From Streptomyces sp. ISL-87 (GTDB lineage Bacteria > Actinomycetota > Actinomycetes > Streptomycetales > Streptomycetaceae), in assembly GCF_018614095.1 (NCBI RefSeq), contig NZ_JAGGOY010000088.1:1-54430 (forward strand): a stretch of DNA of 54,430 nt. Reading direction: 5' to 3'. Position 1 is the first letter of the stretch. Every line of letters starts with the position of its first letter. Both the position numbers and the translations under genes were made by a program. Below the pieces are notes generated by a model. That model saw nothing but the letters and a program-made list of their open reading frames with translations. It ran no database searches and had not been told where the DNA came from. This document shows positions 1 through 9,066 of this stretch, one piece after another.

Positions 1-34
1 CCCGGGCCCTCTGGGGGTCCGCCCCAGACCCCGC

Positions 35-56
35 GCCTCAAACGCCGGCGGGGCTT
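35..56. repeat. Dispersed GC-rich intergenic repeat, copy 1
   Basis: One copy of the repeat whose core is CTCAAACGCCGGCGGGGC. It lies just past the 3' end of the oxidoreductase gene, and the element may continue leftwards outside the window. The same core is found near 3744, 12711, 22963, 27149, 35066 and 54261. Confidence 0.75.
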
Positions 57-104
57 GATTTGGCCCGCGTCGACTGGACGGTGCGGCCTGGGGCAACGGG
101 TCTT

Positions 105-1331
105 TCAGGACGTGGCCGATTTCAAGGGGGTCGCGGGGTCGGAGACCTTGGACGGGTCCATGGGGGTGGCGGCCTCGATCAGCTTGCGGCCCTGCGCCAG
201 GTCGCGGGGGCGGCCCACCGCGAGGACCGCGACCAGCGCCCCGTCGCGGAGCCAGCACACCGACCAGGTGGGGTCGGCGGGGTCGCCCCGCCACAGGAGC
301 GTGTCCGCGCCGCCGTGGTGGCCCGCGTACTGGACGAAGCGGCCGAACTGCTCCGACCAGAAGTACGGCACCGGGTCGTAGACCTCACCCCCGCCCCCCA
401 GGATGTTCGCCGCGACCACCCTCGGCCCCTGCAAGGCGTTGTCCCAGTGGTGCACCAGCAGCCGCGCCGCATACCGCGCCGACGGGAAGGACGCGCAGTC
501 CCCCACCGCGTACACCCCCGGCAGGGAAGTCCGCAGGTGGGCGTCCGCCGTGACCGAGCCGTCCGGCCCCAGCTGCACCCCCGACCCCGCCAGCCACCCC
601 GTCGCCGGCCGGGCCCCGATGCCCACGACCACCGCGTCCGCCGCCAGCTCACGCCCGTCCGCCAGCAGGATCCGCCCGGACTCCACAGAGGCCACCCGGA
701 CGCCGGTCAGCAGGCCCGCCCCCGCCTCCGCGTACCACCGCGCCATCGGCGCCGCGACCTCCGCCGGCAGGGCCCCCGCCAGGACCCGGTCCGCCGCCTC
801 GACCACGGTCACCTCGCAGCCCGCCTCCCGCGCGGCGGTGGCGAACTCCGCGCCGATCCACCCCGCCCCGACGACCACCGTCGCCGGCGCCGCCGCCAGC
901 ACCGGCCGCAGCCGCTCCGCATCGTCCAGGGTGCGCAGCAGATGCACGCCCGGGACGCCCTCGGACCCCGGCAGGGTCAGCGGTTCGGCGCCGGTCGCCA
1001 GCACGAGCACCTCGTACGGGACGGGGCCCGCCTCCGTGTCCAGCTCGCGCTCGGCGGCCCGCAGCCCGGTGACCTCCGTACCGAGCCGGAGCTCGATGCC
1101 GAGCCCTTCGAAGTCCACGTCGAACGCGGATCCCTCGGCCTTGCCGAGCAGCACCGCCTTGGACAGCGGGGGCCGGTCGTAGGGCTGGTGGGGTTCGGCG
1201 CCCAGCAAGGTCACAGGGCCGGTGAAGCCCTGTTCCCGGAGGGCGACCGCGGTCTGCACCCCGGCCATTCCGGCGCCGACGATGACGATGCCGCTCTGAC
1301 TCTGTTCCGTCTGTTCCGTCTGCTCGCTCAC
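105..1331 (-). CDS. FAD-dependent pyridine nucleotide-disulphide / ferredoxin reductase-type oxidoreductase
   Basis: A protein of about 408 residues with two Rossmann folds. The FAD-binding VGAGMAG motif lies near the N-terminus, a PYDRPPLSK segment typical of putidaredoxin/rubredoxin-reductase-like enzymes follows, a second nucleotide-binding motif VVGAGWIG is near residue 155, and the FAD-contact motif YAVGDCA is near residue 285. It probably passes electrons from NAD(P)H to a small redox protein; the partner is not visible here. I prefer the GTG start at 1331 over the ATG at 1349, because TAGGGT at 1339-1344 lies 7 bases before this GTG, the arrangement of a leaderless promoter. It is transcribed away from the thiamine operon. 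The family is confident, the substrate is unknown. Confidence 0.85.
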   Translation of the reverse strand: MSEQTEQTEQSQSGIVIVGAGMAGVQTAVALREQGFTGPVTLLGAEPHQPYDRPPLSKAVLLGKAEGSAFDVDFEGLGIELRLGTEVTGLRAAERELDTEAGPVPYEVLVLATGAEPLTLPGSEGVPGVHLLRTLDDAERLRPVLAAAPATVVVGAGWIGAEFATAAREAGCEVTVVEAADRVLAGALPAEVAAPMARWYAEAGAGLLTGVRVASVESGRILLADGRELAADAVVVGIGARPATGWLAGSGVQLGPDGSVTADAHLRTSLPGVYAVGDCASFPSARYAARLLVHHWDNALQGPRVVAANILGGGGEVYDPVPYFWSEQFGRFVQYAGHHGGADTLLWRGDPADPTWSVCWLRDGALVAVLAVGRPRDLAQGRKLIEAATPMDPSKVSDPATPLKSATS

Positions 1332-1454
1332 CCGGCCCACCCTAATCATCTGACGACCCGTCAGGAACAGGGATGGGGGAAAGGCCGGGGAACGGCCCCG
1401 GGGAGGCAGCCTTACCCCGCATCGGCGCCGGGGATAGTCTGGCCACCGTACCTA

Positions 1455-1546
1455 TCGCGGGAGTCCGGGCGCACCGGGCTGAGAGGGAGGCTGGCCGGCC
1501 TCCGACCGTACGAACCTGATCCGGGTCATGCCGGCGAAGGGAGGGG
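1455..1546 (+). promoter_or_regulatory. TPP riboswitch (THI element)
   Basis: The region carries the conserved THI-box strings: GGGCTGAGAGGGAGGCT at about 1475-1492 and CCGTACGAACCTGATCCGGGTCATGCCGG spanning 1506-1534, followed by GAAGGGAGGGG. These are the pyrimidine- and pyrophosphate-sensing arms of the thiamine pyrophosphate aptamer. It lies directly before the thiO start, and the AAGGGAGGGG run near its end can act as the Shine-Dalgarno sequence. TPP binding would therefore mask translation initiation of thiO-thiS-thiG. Confidence 0.95.
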
Positions 1547-1556
1547 CTGGACGCCC

Positions 1557-2729
1557 ATGCACTCATTGAAGAAAGCCGGGTCCGACGTCCTCGTCATCGG
1601 GGGTGGGATCATCGGCCTGGTCACCGCCTGGCGGGCCGCCCGGCGCGGGCTGCGGACCGTACTCGCCGACCCGTCCCCCGGCGGCGGCGCCGCCCAGGTC
1701 GCGGCCGGCATGCTCGCCGCCGTCACCGAACTGCACTACGGCGAGGAGACCCTCCTCGGTCTCAATCTCGCCTCCGCCGCCCGCTATCCGGAGTTCGCCG
1801 CCGAGCTCGCCGAGGCCAGCGGCGGCCTGGACATCGGCTACCGCGCCTGCGGCACCCTCGCCGTGGCCCTCGACGCCGACGACCGGCTGCACCTGCGCGA
1901 GCTGCACGCCCTCCAGCGCCGATGCGGCCTGGATTCCGAATGGCTGACCGGCCGCGAGTGCCGCCGCCTGGAGCCGCTGCTGGCCCCGGGCGTACGGGGC
2001 GGCCTGCGCGTGGACGGCGACCACCAGGTGGATCCGCGCCGGCTCGCGGCAGCGCTGCTGGCCGCCTGCGAACGGGCCGGCGTCGCCATCCACCGGGCGA
2101 GCGCGGAGCGGCTGCTCGTCACCGCCGACCGGGCCGCCGGCGCGCGGCTCGACGACGGTACGGAGCTGCGCGCCGACCAGGTCGTCCTGGCCGCGGGCTC
2201 GCTCAGCGGCCGGCTGGCCGGCGTACCGCCCGAGGTGGCGGCCCCCGTGCGGCCGGTGAAGGGCCAGGTACTCCGGCTCACCGTGCCGCCGGCCTACGCG
2301 CCGTTCCTGTCCCGGACCGTACGGGCCGTGGTGCGCGGAAGCCACGTCTACCTCGTCCCGCGCGAGAACGGCGAACTCGTCGTCGGCGCCACCAGCGAGG
2401 AACTCGGCTGGGACACCACCGTCACCGCGGGCGGGGTGTACGAGCTGCTGCGCGACGCCCACGAACTGGTACCCGGCATCACCGAACTCCCGCTGACCGA
2501 GACCCGGGCGGGACTGCGCCCCGGCTCGCCGGACAACGCGCCGCTGCTCGGCCCGACCGACCTGCCCGGGCTGCACCTGGCCACCGGGCACTACCGCAAC
2601 GGGGTACTGCTGACCCCGGTCACCGGCGATGTGATGGCGGAGCTGCTGACCACCGGCGAACTGCCGGAGGCCGCCCGCCCGTTCACCCCCCGCCGCTTCG
2701 CCCAGGCACGTCAGGAGTCGTACGCATGA
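1557..2729 (+). CDS. thiO: Glycine oxidase ThiO
   Basis: A 390-residue FAD-dependent amine oxidase of the DAO superfamily. The N-terminal dinucleotide motif VIGGGIIGL lies at about residues 12-20, and a C-terminal TGHYRNGVLLTP segment is typical of ThiO. It oxidises glycine to iminoacetate (dehydroglycine), a precursor of the thiazole ring of thiamine. The ATG at 1557 was chosen because it follows the TPP riboswitch and its GGGAGGGG run; the open frame extends far upstream but is not coding there. The stop overlaps the thiS start by four bases (ATGA). The thiO-thiS-thiG order is the usual actinobacterial thiazole operon. Confidence 0.95.
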   Translation: MHSLKKAGSDVLVIGGGIIGLVTAWRAARRGLRTVLADPSPGGGAAQVAAGMLAAVTELHYGEETLLGLNLASAARYPEFAAELAEASGGLDIGYRACGTLAVALDADDRLHLRELHALQRRCGLDSEWLTGRECRRLEPLLAPGVRGGLRVDGDHQVDPRRLAAALLAACERAGVAIHRASAERLLVTADRAAGARLDDGTELRADQVVLAAGSLSGRLAGVPPEVAAPVRPVKGQVLRLTVPPAYAPFLSRTVRAVVRGSHVYLVPRENGELVVGATSEELGWDTTVTAGGVYELLRDAHELVPGITELPLTETRAGLRPGSPDNAPLLGPTDLPGLHLATGHYRNGVLLTPVTGDVMAELLTTGELPEAARPFTPRRFAQARQESYA

Positions 2730-2926
2730 CCATCTCCGTCAACGGCGAGCCGCGCGAGGTCGCGGCCGGCACCACGCTCGACGCGGTGGTCGCCACGCTG
2801 ACCGCGGCCCCGTCCGGGGTCGCCGCCGCGCTCAACGAGACCGTGGTCCCGCGCGGGCAGTGGTCGCTCACGCCGGTGGGCGAGGGCGACCGGGTCGAGG
2901 TCCTCACCGCGGTCCAGGGGGGCTGA
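2726..2926 (+). CDS. thiS: Sulfur carrier protein ThiS
   Basis: A 66-residue ubiquitin-fold protein ending in the diagnostic Gly-Gly (VQGG). The C-terminal glycine is adenylated and converted to a thiocarboxylate that donates sulfur to ThiG. The length is normal for the family. It starts inside the thiO stop codon (ATGA) and ends three bases before thiG, so the three proteins are translationally coupled under the upstream riboswitch. No adenylyltransferase (ThiF/MoeB) is present in the window. Confidence 0.95.
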   Translation: MTISVNGEPREVAAGTTLDAVVATLTAAPSGVAAALNETVVPRGQWSLTPVGEGDRVEVLTAVQGG

Positions 2927-2929
2927 GCC

Positions 2930-3724
2930 ATGGCTGACGACGTCTTCGAACTGGGCGGCCGGACCTTCTCCTCCCGCCTGATCATGGGTACGGGCGGGGC
3001 GCCGAGCCTCGACATCCTGGAACGCGCCCTGGTCGCCTCCGGCACCGAGCTCACCACGGTGGCGATGCGCCGCCTGGACCCGACGGTGCAGGGCTCGGTC
3101 CTGTCGGTCCTGGCCCGGCTCGGGATCGCGGTCCTGCCGAACACGGCGGGCTGCTTCACGGCGGGCGAGGCGGTGCTAACGGCGCGCCTCGCGCGTGAGG
3201 CGCTGGGCACGGACTGGATCAAGCTGGAGGTCGTCGCGGACGAGCGGACCCTGCTGCCGGACGGTGTCGAGCTGCTGGACGCGGCGGAGACTCTGGTGGA
3301 CGAGGGCTTCACCGTGCTGCCTTACACGAACGACGATCCGGTGCTGGCGCGGAAGCTGGAGGATGTGGGGTGTGCGGCGATCATGCCGCTGGGTTCCCCG
3401 ATCGGCTCCGGGATGGGCATCAGGAACCCGCACAACTTCGAGCTGATCGCGGAGCGGGCCGGGGTGCCGGTGATCCTGGACGCGGGGGCGGGGACCGCGT
3501 CGGACGCGGCGCTGGCGATGGAACTGGGGTGTGCCGGGGTCATGCTGGCCTCGGCGGTCACCCGGGCCCAGTCCCCCGTCCTCATGGCCGCGGCCATGCG
3601 GGACGCCGTCTCGGCGGGCCGCCTGGCCTTCCGGGCGGGCCGCATCCCGCAACGGCGCTTCGCTGAAGCCTCCTCGCCCGCGGCGGGCCGCGCCACCCTC
3701 GACCCGGAACGCCCGGCCTTCTGA
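2930..3724 (+). CDS. thiG: Thiazole synthase ThiG
   Basis: A 264-residue TIM-barrel thiazole synthase. Visible signatures are the start FELGGRTFSSRLIMGTG, NTAGCFTAGEA near residue 71, and DWIKLEVVAD, whose lysine (about residue 98) should form the Schiff base with 1-deoxyxylulose 5-phosphate. DAGAGTASDAA and GCAGVMLASAV form the C-terminal phosphate-binding region. It condenses DXP, dehydroglycine from ThiO and sulfur from ThiS thiocarboxylate. It is the last gene of the operon and is followed by a strong hairpin. Confidence 0.96.
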   Translation: MADDVFELGGRTFSSRLIMGTGGAPSLDILERALVASGTELTTVAMRRLDPTVQGSVLSVLARLGIAVLPNTAGCFTAGEAVLTARLAREALGTDWIKLEVVADERTLLPDGVELLDAAETLVDEGFTVLPYTNDDPVLARKLEDVGCAAIMPLGSPIGSGMGIRNPHNFELIAERAGVPVILDAGAGTASDAALAMELGCAGVMLASAVTRAQSPVLMAAAMRDAVSAGRLAFRAGRIPQRRFAEASSPAAGRATLDPERPAF

Positions 3725-3743
3725 CGGCGTCCGCAGCGCGGAG

Positions 3744-3785
3744 TCGAACGCCGGCGGGGCTGTTTTCAGCTCCGTCGGCGTTCGA
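3744..3785 (+). terminator. Terminator of the thi operon built from two copies of the dispersed repeat
   Basis: A 19-base inverted repeat (3744-3762 and 3767-3785) around a TTTT loop. All positions pair, two of them as G-U. Both arms are copies of the dispersed GCCGGCGTTCGA element, and the right arm continues into the longer form GGCGGAAACGGAGAAAGGGCGGGGCGGG. Confidence 0.75.
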
Positions 3786-3904
3786 GGCGGAAACGGAGAA
3801 AGGGCGGGGCGGGAGAGGCGCCGCGCAGCGGGGTCACGGGTGGCGGGGACGTCACAGGTGCGCTGCAACGCGGGCCGCCCTGGTCGGGGCGACGCCGCGC
3901 ACTC

Positions 3905-3910
3905 GTAGAA
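3905..3910 (+). promoter_or_regulatory. Predicted -10 of a leaderless promoter for the PASTA kinase
   Basis: TAGAAT ends 7 bases before the GTG start at 3918, and no Shine-Dalgarno sequence is present in between. Transcription would begin at or next to the start codon. No good -35 is seen. Confidence 0.5.
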
Positions 3911-3917
3911 TCGCCGG

Positions 3918-5825
<1,908 letters not shown>

Positions 5826-5831
5826 CGGTAC

Positions 5832-6701
5832 ATGGAACAGGCCATACGCAATCCCGTGGGCGGACACGTCCCCGTCGCCGGCGGGCTCGCCTCGGTCGGG
5901 CTGACCTACGCGCGGGAGATGGGCGCCGAGGCCGTCCAGGTCTTCGTGGCCAATCCGCGCGGCTGGGCCACCCCGGTCGGCAATCCGGCGCAGGACGAGC
6001 TGTTCCGCGCCCAGTGCGCCGCCGAGGGCATCCCGGCGTACGTGCACGCGCCCTACCTGATCAACTTCGGCTCCCACACCGAGGCGACGGTGGAGAAGTC
6101 GGTGGAGTCGCTGCGGCACTCGCTGCGCCGCGGCCGGGAGATCGGCGCGCTGGGTGTGGTGGTCCACACCGGCTCGGCGACCGGAGGCCGCCCGCGCGAG
6201 GAGGCGTACGCGCAGGTCAGGGAGCACATGCTGCCGTTGCTCGATGAGCTGACGCACGACGACGACCCGTTCCTGCTGCTGGAGTCCACCGCCGGGCAGG
6301 GGTTCTCGCTCTGCTCGCGGACCTGGGACTTCGGCCCGTACTTCGAGGCGCTCGACCACCATCCGAAGCTCGGCATCTGCCTGGACACCTGCCACATCTT
6401 CGCGGCCGGGCACGACCTCGCGGAGCCCGGCGGCACCAAGCAGACGCTGGACCTGCTGGTGGACACGGTCGGCGAGGGCCGGCTGAAGCTGATCCACGCC
6501 AACGACTCCAAGGAGGGCGTCGGCGCCCACAAGGACCGGCACGCCAACATCGGCCAGGGCCACATCGGCCGGGACGCCTTCGCGGAGCTGTTCTCGCACC
6601 CCGCGACGGACGGCGTTCCGCTCATCATCGAGACGCCGGGCGGCAAGGAGGGGCACGCGGCGGACGTGGCCCTGCTGAAGGAGCTCCGCGAGCTTCACTG
6701 A
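5832..6701 (+). CDS. nfo: Deoxyribonuclease IV (endonuclease IV / Nfo-type AP endonuclease)
   Basis: A 289-residue TIM-barrel AP endonuclease of family 2. Metal-ligand motifs are in order: HAPYLINFGS near residue 72, VVHTGS, LLLESTAGQG, LGICLDTCHIFAAGHD near residue 182, and the C-terminal HANDSKEGVGAHKDRHANIGQGHIG region (read as HANDSK, then KDRHANIG), followed by IETPGG. It cleaves DNA 5' to abasic sites during base excision repair, using a trinuclear zinc centre. It begins only 6 bases after the kinase stop with no strong ribosome binding site, so it is probably translated by coupling. Homology is clear. Confidence 0.92.
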   Translation: MEQAIRNPVGGHVPVAGGLASVGLTYAREMGAEAVQVFVANPRGWATPVGNPAQDELFRAQCAAEGIPAYVHAPYLINFGSHTEATVEKSVESLRHSLRRGREIGALGVVVHTGSATGGRPREEAYAQVREHMLPLLDELTHDDDPFLLLESTAGQGFSLCSRTWDFGPYFEALDHHPKLGICLDTCHIFAAGHDLAEPGGTKQTLDLLVDTVGEGRLKLIHANDSKEGVGAHKDRHANIGQGHIGRDAFAELFSHPATDGVPLIIETPGGKEGHAADVALLKELRELH

Positions 6702-6712
6702 CCCGTTGAGGA

Positions 6713-6729
6713 ATACCCCTGGGGGGTAT
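6713..6729 (+). promoter_or_regulatory. CsoR-like copper operator
   Basis: ATACCCC-TGG-GGGGTAT is a perfect 7-base inverted repeat with a 3-base spacer, flanked by further A/T-rich ends (GAATACCC...GTATAC). A/T-flanked C4-G4 palindromes are the operator type of CsoR-family copper repressors. It sits 52 bases before the ATG of a His-rich membrane protein and overlaps the region where its promoter must lie. Confidence 0.65.
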
Positions 6730-6780
6730 ACGGTTGTGCTATCCGCAGGACCGTTATCCGGCGTCCCCAGGGGGTTTCCG

Positions 6781-7335
6781 ATGGACCGCGAGCACGCTCA
6801 CGCGAACCACCATCAGCACGACGCGCACGAAGCGCACCACGGCCAGGAGCACGGGCACGGGCACGAGCACGGCCACGAGCACGGCCACGAGCACGGCCAG
6901 GTCAGCTGGGCCATGGCCGCCCGGGCCACCCTCCACTGCCTCACCGGATGCGCCATCGGCGAAGTGCTCGGCATGATCGTCGGGACGGCGCTGGGCTGGG
7001 GAAACCTCCCGACGATGGCCCTCGCGATCGTCCTCGCGTTCTTCTTCGGCTACGCGCTCACCCTGCGCGGGATCCTCACCGCCGGCGTTGACTTCCGTAC
7101 GGCCGTCCGGGTGGCGCTGGCGGCGGACACTCTTTCGATCGCCGTCATGGAGCTGATCGACAACGGGGTGATCCTCGTGTGGCCCGGCGCCATGGACGCC
7201 CACCTCTCGGAGGCGCTGTTCTGGATCGCCCTGGCGATCTCGCTCGCCCTTGCGTTCGTCGTGACGACGCCGGTCAACAAGTGGATGATCGGCCGCGGCA
7301 AGGGTCACGCGGTCGTCCACCAGTACCACCACTGA
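6781..7335 (+). CDS. His-rich DUF4396 membrane protein, probably copper-induced
   Basis: A 184-residue protein. The first about 40 residues are extremely rich in histidine (HANHHQHDAHEAHH and repeated HGHEHGHEHG) and look like a metal-binding tail. The rest has three or four hydrophobic helices and the DUF4396 signature LHCLTGCAIGEVLGMIVGTALGW (start HCLTGCAIGE), with two cysteines in the first helix, and ends HHH-like (HQYHH). Family function is not established. The CsoR-like box upstream argues for copper handling. The ATG at 6781 was chosen over the open frame starting at 6706 because the earlier part contains the operator and lacks coding character. Confidence 0.75.
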   Translation: MDREHAHANHHQHDAHEAHHGQEHGHGHEHGHEHGHEHGQVSWAMAARATLHCLTGCAIGEVLGMIVGTALGWGNLPTMALAIVLAFFFGYALTLRGILTAGVDFRTAVRVALAADTLSIAVMELIDNGVILVWPGAMDAHLSEALFWIALAISLALAFVVTTPVNKWMIGRGKGHAVVHQYHH

Positions 7336-7348
7336 CGCCCGCCGACGA

Positions 7349-7981
7349 CTACAGCTCGGGGCCGTCCCCCGGCTCCTCCTGGTACGAGTAGCGCTGCTCG
7401 CGCCAGGGGTCGCCGATGTTGTGGTAGCCGCGCTCCTCCCAGAAGCCGCGGCGGTCGGCGGTCATGTACTCGACGCCGCGCACCCACTTGGGGCCCTTCC
7501 AGGCGTACAGGTGCGGGACGACCAGCCGCACGGGGAACCCGTGCTCGGCGGTCAGCAGTTCACCGCCCTGGTGGGTGGCGAAAACGGTCCGCTCGGAGGC
7601 GAAATCGGCCATCCGCAGGTTCGAGCTGAAGCCGTACTCGGCCCACACCATCACATGCGTGGCCTGCGGGGCGGGCGGGGCCAGTTCGAGGACGGTGCGC
7701 GCGAGCACCCCGCCCCATTCGGCTCCCGGCATGCTGAACTTCGTCACGCAGTGCAGATCCGCCACCACCGAGTCGAACGGCAGGGCCGTGAACTCCTCGT
7801 GGTTCCAGCAGTGCTTCTCACCGTCGGCCGTCGCACCGAAGACGCGGAACTCCCAGCGGTCCGGCTTGAACTTGGGGACGGGCCCGTAATGGGTGACCGG
7901 CCAGCCGCGCTGCAACCGCTGTCCCGGTGGGAGCTCAAGCTGCTCTGCTCCCGGAGATTCCCGGCTTTCCGGCTGACCCAT
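7349..7981 (-). CDS. Sulfite-oxidase-like molybdopterin-dependent oxidoreductase
   Basis: A 210-residue protein corresponding only to the molybdopterin-binding core of the sulfite oxidase superfamily. The segment DLHCVTKFSMPGAEWGGV (about residues 71-88) holds the cysteine expected to ligate molybdenum, and GFPVRLVVPHLYAWKGPKWV is the usual C-terminal signature. No signal peptide and no haem or dimerisation domain are present, so it resembles the small cytoplasmic actinobacterial members. The physiological substrate cannot be predicted. The ATG at 7981 follows ATGGAGTC (GGAG spaced about 4). Confidence 0.85.
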   Translation of the reverse strand: MGQPESRESPGAEQLELPPGQRLQRGWPVTHYGPVPKFKPDRWEFRVFGATADGEKHCWNHEEFTALPFDSVVADLHCVTKFSMPGAEWGGVLARTVLELAPPAPQATHVMVWAEYGFSSNLRMADFASERTVFATHQGGELLTAEHGFPVRLVVPHLYAWKGPKWVRGVEYMTADRRGFWEERGYHNIGDPWREQRYSYQEEPGDGPEL

Positions 7982-8153
7982 GACTCCATGGTGACAGACG
8001 TCGCGGGGTGGTCGTGACCAGCTCCGGGCCGATTCGGGCAAGTCACGGCAACTCCCACTAAGGAGGCACTTACTGGACGGCCTCCTGCGGCGGTGCAAGG
8101 ATGCGCGCACTGCCCAGTCACGTAGCTGACATTGCTTGGAAGGAGCCTCTGCG

Positions 8154-8633
8154 ATGCAGGGCGACCCCGAGGTCCTTGAGTTTCTGAACGAGCAGCTGAC
8201 CGGCGAGCTCACGGCGATCAACCAGTACTGGCTTCACTACCGGATCCAGGACAACAAGGGTTGGACCAAGCTCGCGAACTACACCCGTGCCGAGTCCATC
8301 GACGAGATGAAGCACGCGGACAAGATCACCGAGCGCATCCTGATGCTCGACGGCCTCCCGAACTACCAGCGCCTCTTCCACGTCCGCGTCGGCCAGACCC
8401 TGACGGAGATGTTCCAGGCGGACCGGCAGGTGGAGGTCGAGGCGATCGACCGCCTCAAGCGCGGGATCGAGGTCATGCGCGGCAAGGGTGACATCACCTC
8501 GGCGCGGCTGTTCGAGGAGATCCTGGAGGACGAGGAGCACCACATCGACTACCTCGACACCCAGCTGGAGCTCATCGAGAGCATCGGCGAGCCGCTCTAC
8601 ATCGCGCAGCTGATCGAGCAGCCCGAAAGCTGA
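8154..8633 (+). CDS. bfr: Bacterioferritin
   Basis: A 159-residue four-helix-bundle ferritin. Ferroxidase ligands are at the expected positions: Glu18, Glu51, His54, Glu94, Glu127 and His130. Met52, the axial ligand of the inter-subunit haem, is present in IDEMKHADK. It stores iron as a ferric core in a 24-mer. The ATG at 8154 was chosen because AAGGAG lies 8 bases upstream and because the family starts MQGD. It converges on bfd, with only 15 bases between the two stops, pairing storage with the ferredoxin that releases the iron. Confidence 0.97.
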   Translation: MQGDPEVLEFLNEQLTGELTAINQYWLHYRIQDNKGWTKLANYTRAESIDEMKHADKITERILMLDGLPNYQRLFHVRVGQTLTEMFQADRQVEVEAIDRLKRGIEVMRGKGDITSARLFEEILEDEEHHIDYLDTQLELIESIGEPLYIAQLIEQPES

Positions 8634-8648
8634 GCCACACGAGCCGAG

Positions 8649-8909
8649 CTACGCGGCTTCGGCGAGCCGGGGTCCGGCAGTGGAGAACGCCGGGTCCGCG
8701 GCGAGCACGGCGGCCGCGTTGCCCGTTTCGAGCAGTTCGCGGCGCGGGCAGGCCCCGCGGCCGAGGAGGCCCTGGATGGTGCGCACGCAAGAACCGCAGT
8801 CGGTTCCGGCCTTGGTGGCCGAGGCGATCTGGCGCGGCGTGCAGGCCCCGGCAGCCGCGTGGTCCTTGACCTGCTCGTCGGTGATCCCGAAGCAAGAGCA
8901 GACGTACAC
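8649..8909 (-). CDS. bfd: Bacterioferritin-associated ferredoxin (Bfd-like [2Fe-2S] protein)
   Basis: An 86-residue protein starting VYVCSCFGITDEQV. The CxC pair at the N-terminus and the CGSCV pair near residue 37 are the four cysteine ligands of a BFD-type [2Fe-2S] cluster. It reduces the ferric core of bacterioferritin so that iron can leave. The GTG at 8909 has GGGAGG 8 bases upstream; the alternative in-frame GTG at 8918 lies inside that Shine-Dalgarno sequence. The C-terminal 30 residues after the cluster domain are Ala-rich and variable. The iron box at 8955 suggests repression when iron is plentiful. Confidence 0.92.
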   Translation of the reverse strand: MYVCSCFGITDEQVKDHAAAGACTPRQIASATKAGTDCGSCVRTIQGLLGRGACPRRELLETGNAAAVLAADPAFSTAGPRLAEAA

Positions 8910-8954
8910 GCGGTTCACCTCCCAGGTAAGGAATGGTTCTGCGAGCCACCCCTA

Positions 8955-8973
8955 TTCGGTGAGGCTTACCTAA
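8955..8973 (-). promoter_or_regulatory. Iron box (DmdR/IdeR-type operator) of bfd
   Basis: On the minus strand the 19-mer TTAGGTAAGCCTCACCGAA matches the actinobacterial iron-box consensus TTAGGTTAGGCTCACCTAA at 16 positions. It lies 46 bases before the bfd start. A second short palindrome TTAGG-GTCG-CCTAA follows at 8986-8999. Repression by an Fe2+-bound DtxR-family regulator is inferred. Confidence 0.7.
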
Positions 8974-9012
8974 CCGTACCCAAAGTTAGGGTCGCCTAAA
9001 AGCCCTGGGAAC

Positions 9013-9053
9013 GACAGTGGGGCGCGGATCACATCGATCCGCGCCCCACTGTC
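9013..9053 (-). terminator. Terminator of the DAHP synthase gene
   Basis: An 18-base perfect inverted repeat (9013-9030 and 9036-9053) with a 5-base loop, 13 bases past the stop of the minus-strand gene. There is no T-tract, as is common in Streptomyces. Confidence 0.8.
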
Positions 9054-9066
9054 ACGAGCTGCTTAC

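Noticed and set aside
60..1556. The upstream extension of the thiO reading frame back to position 60
   Set aside because: The extension crosses the TPP riboswitch and lies antisense to a clear FAD oxidoreductase. Translation must start at 1557.
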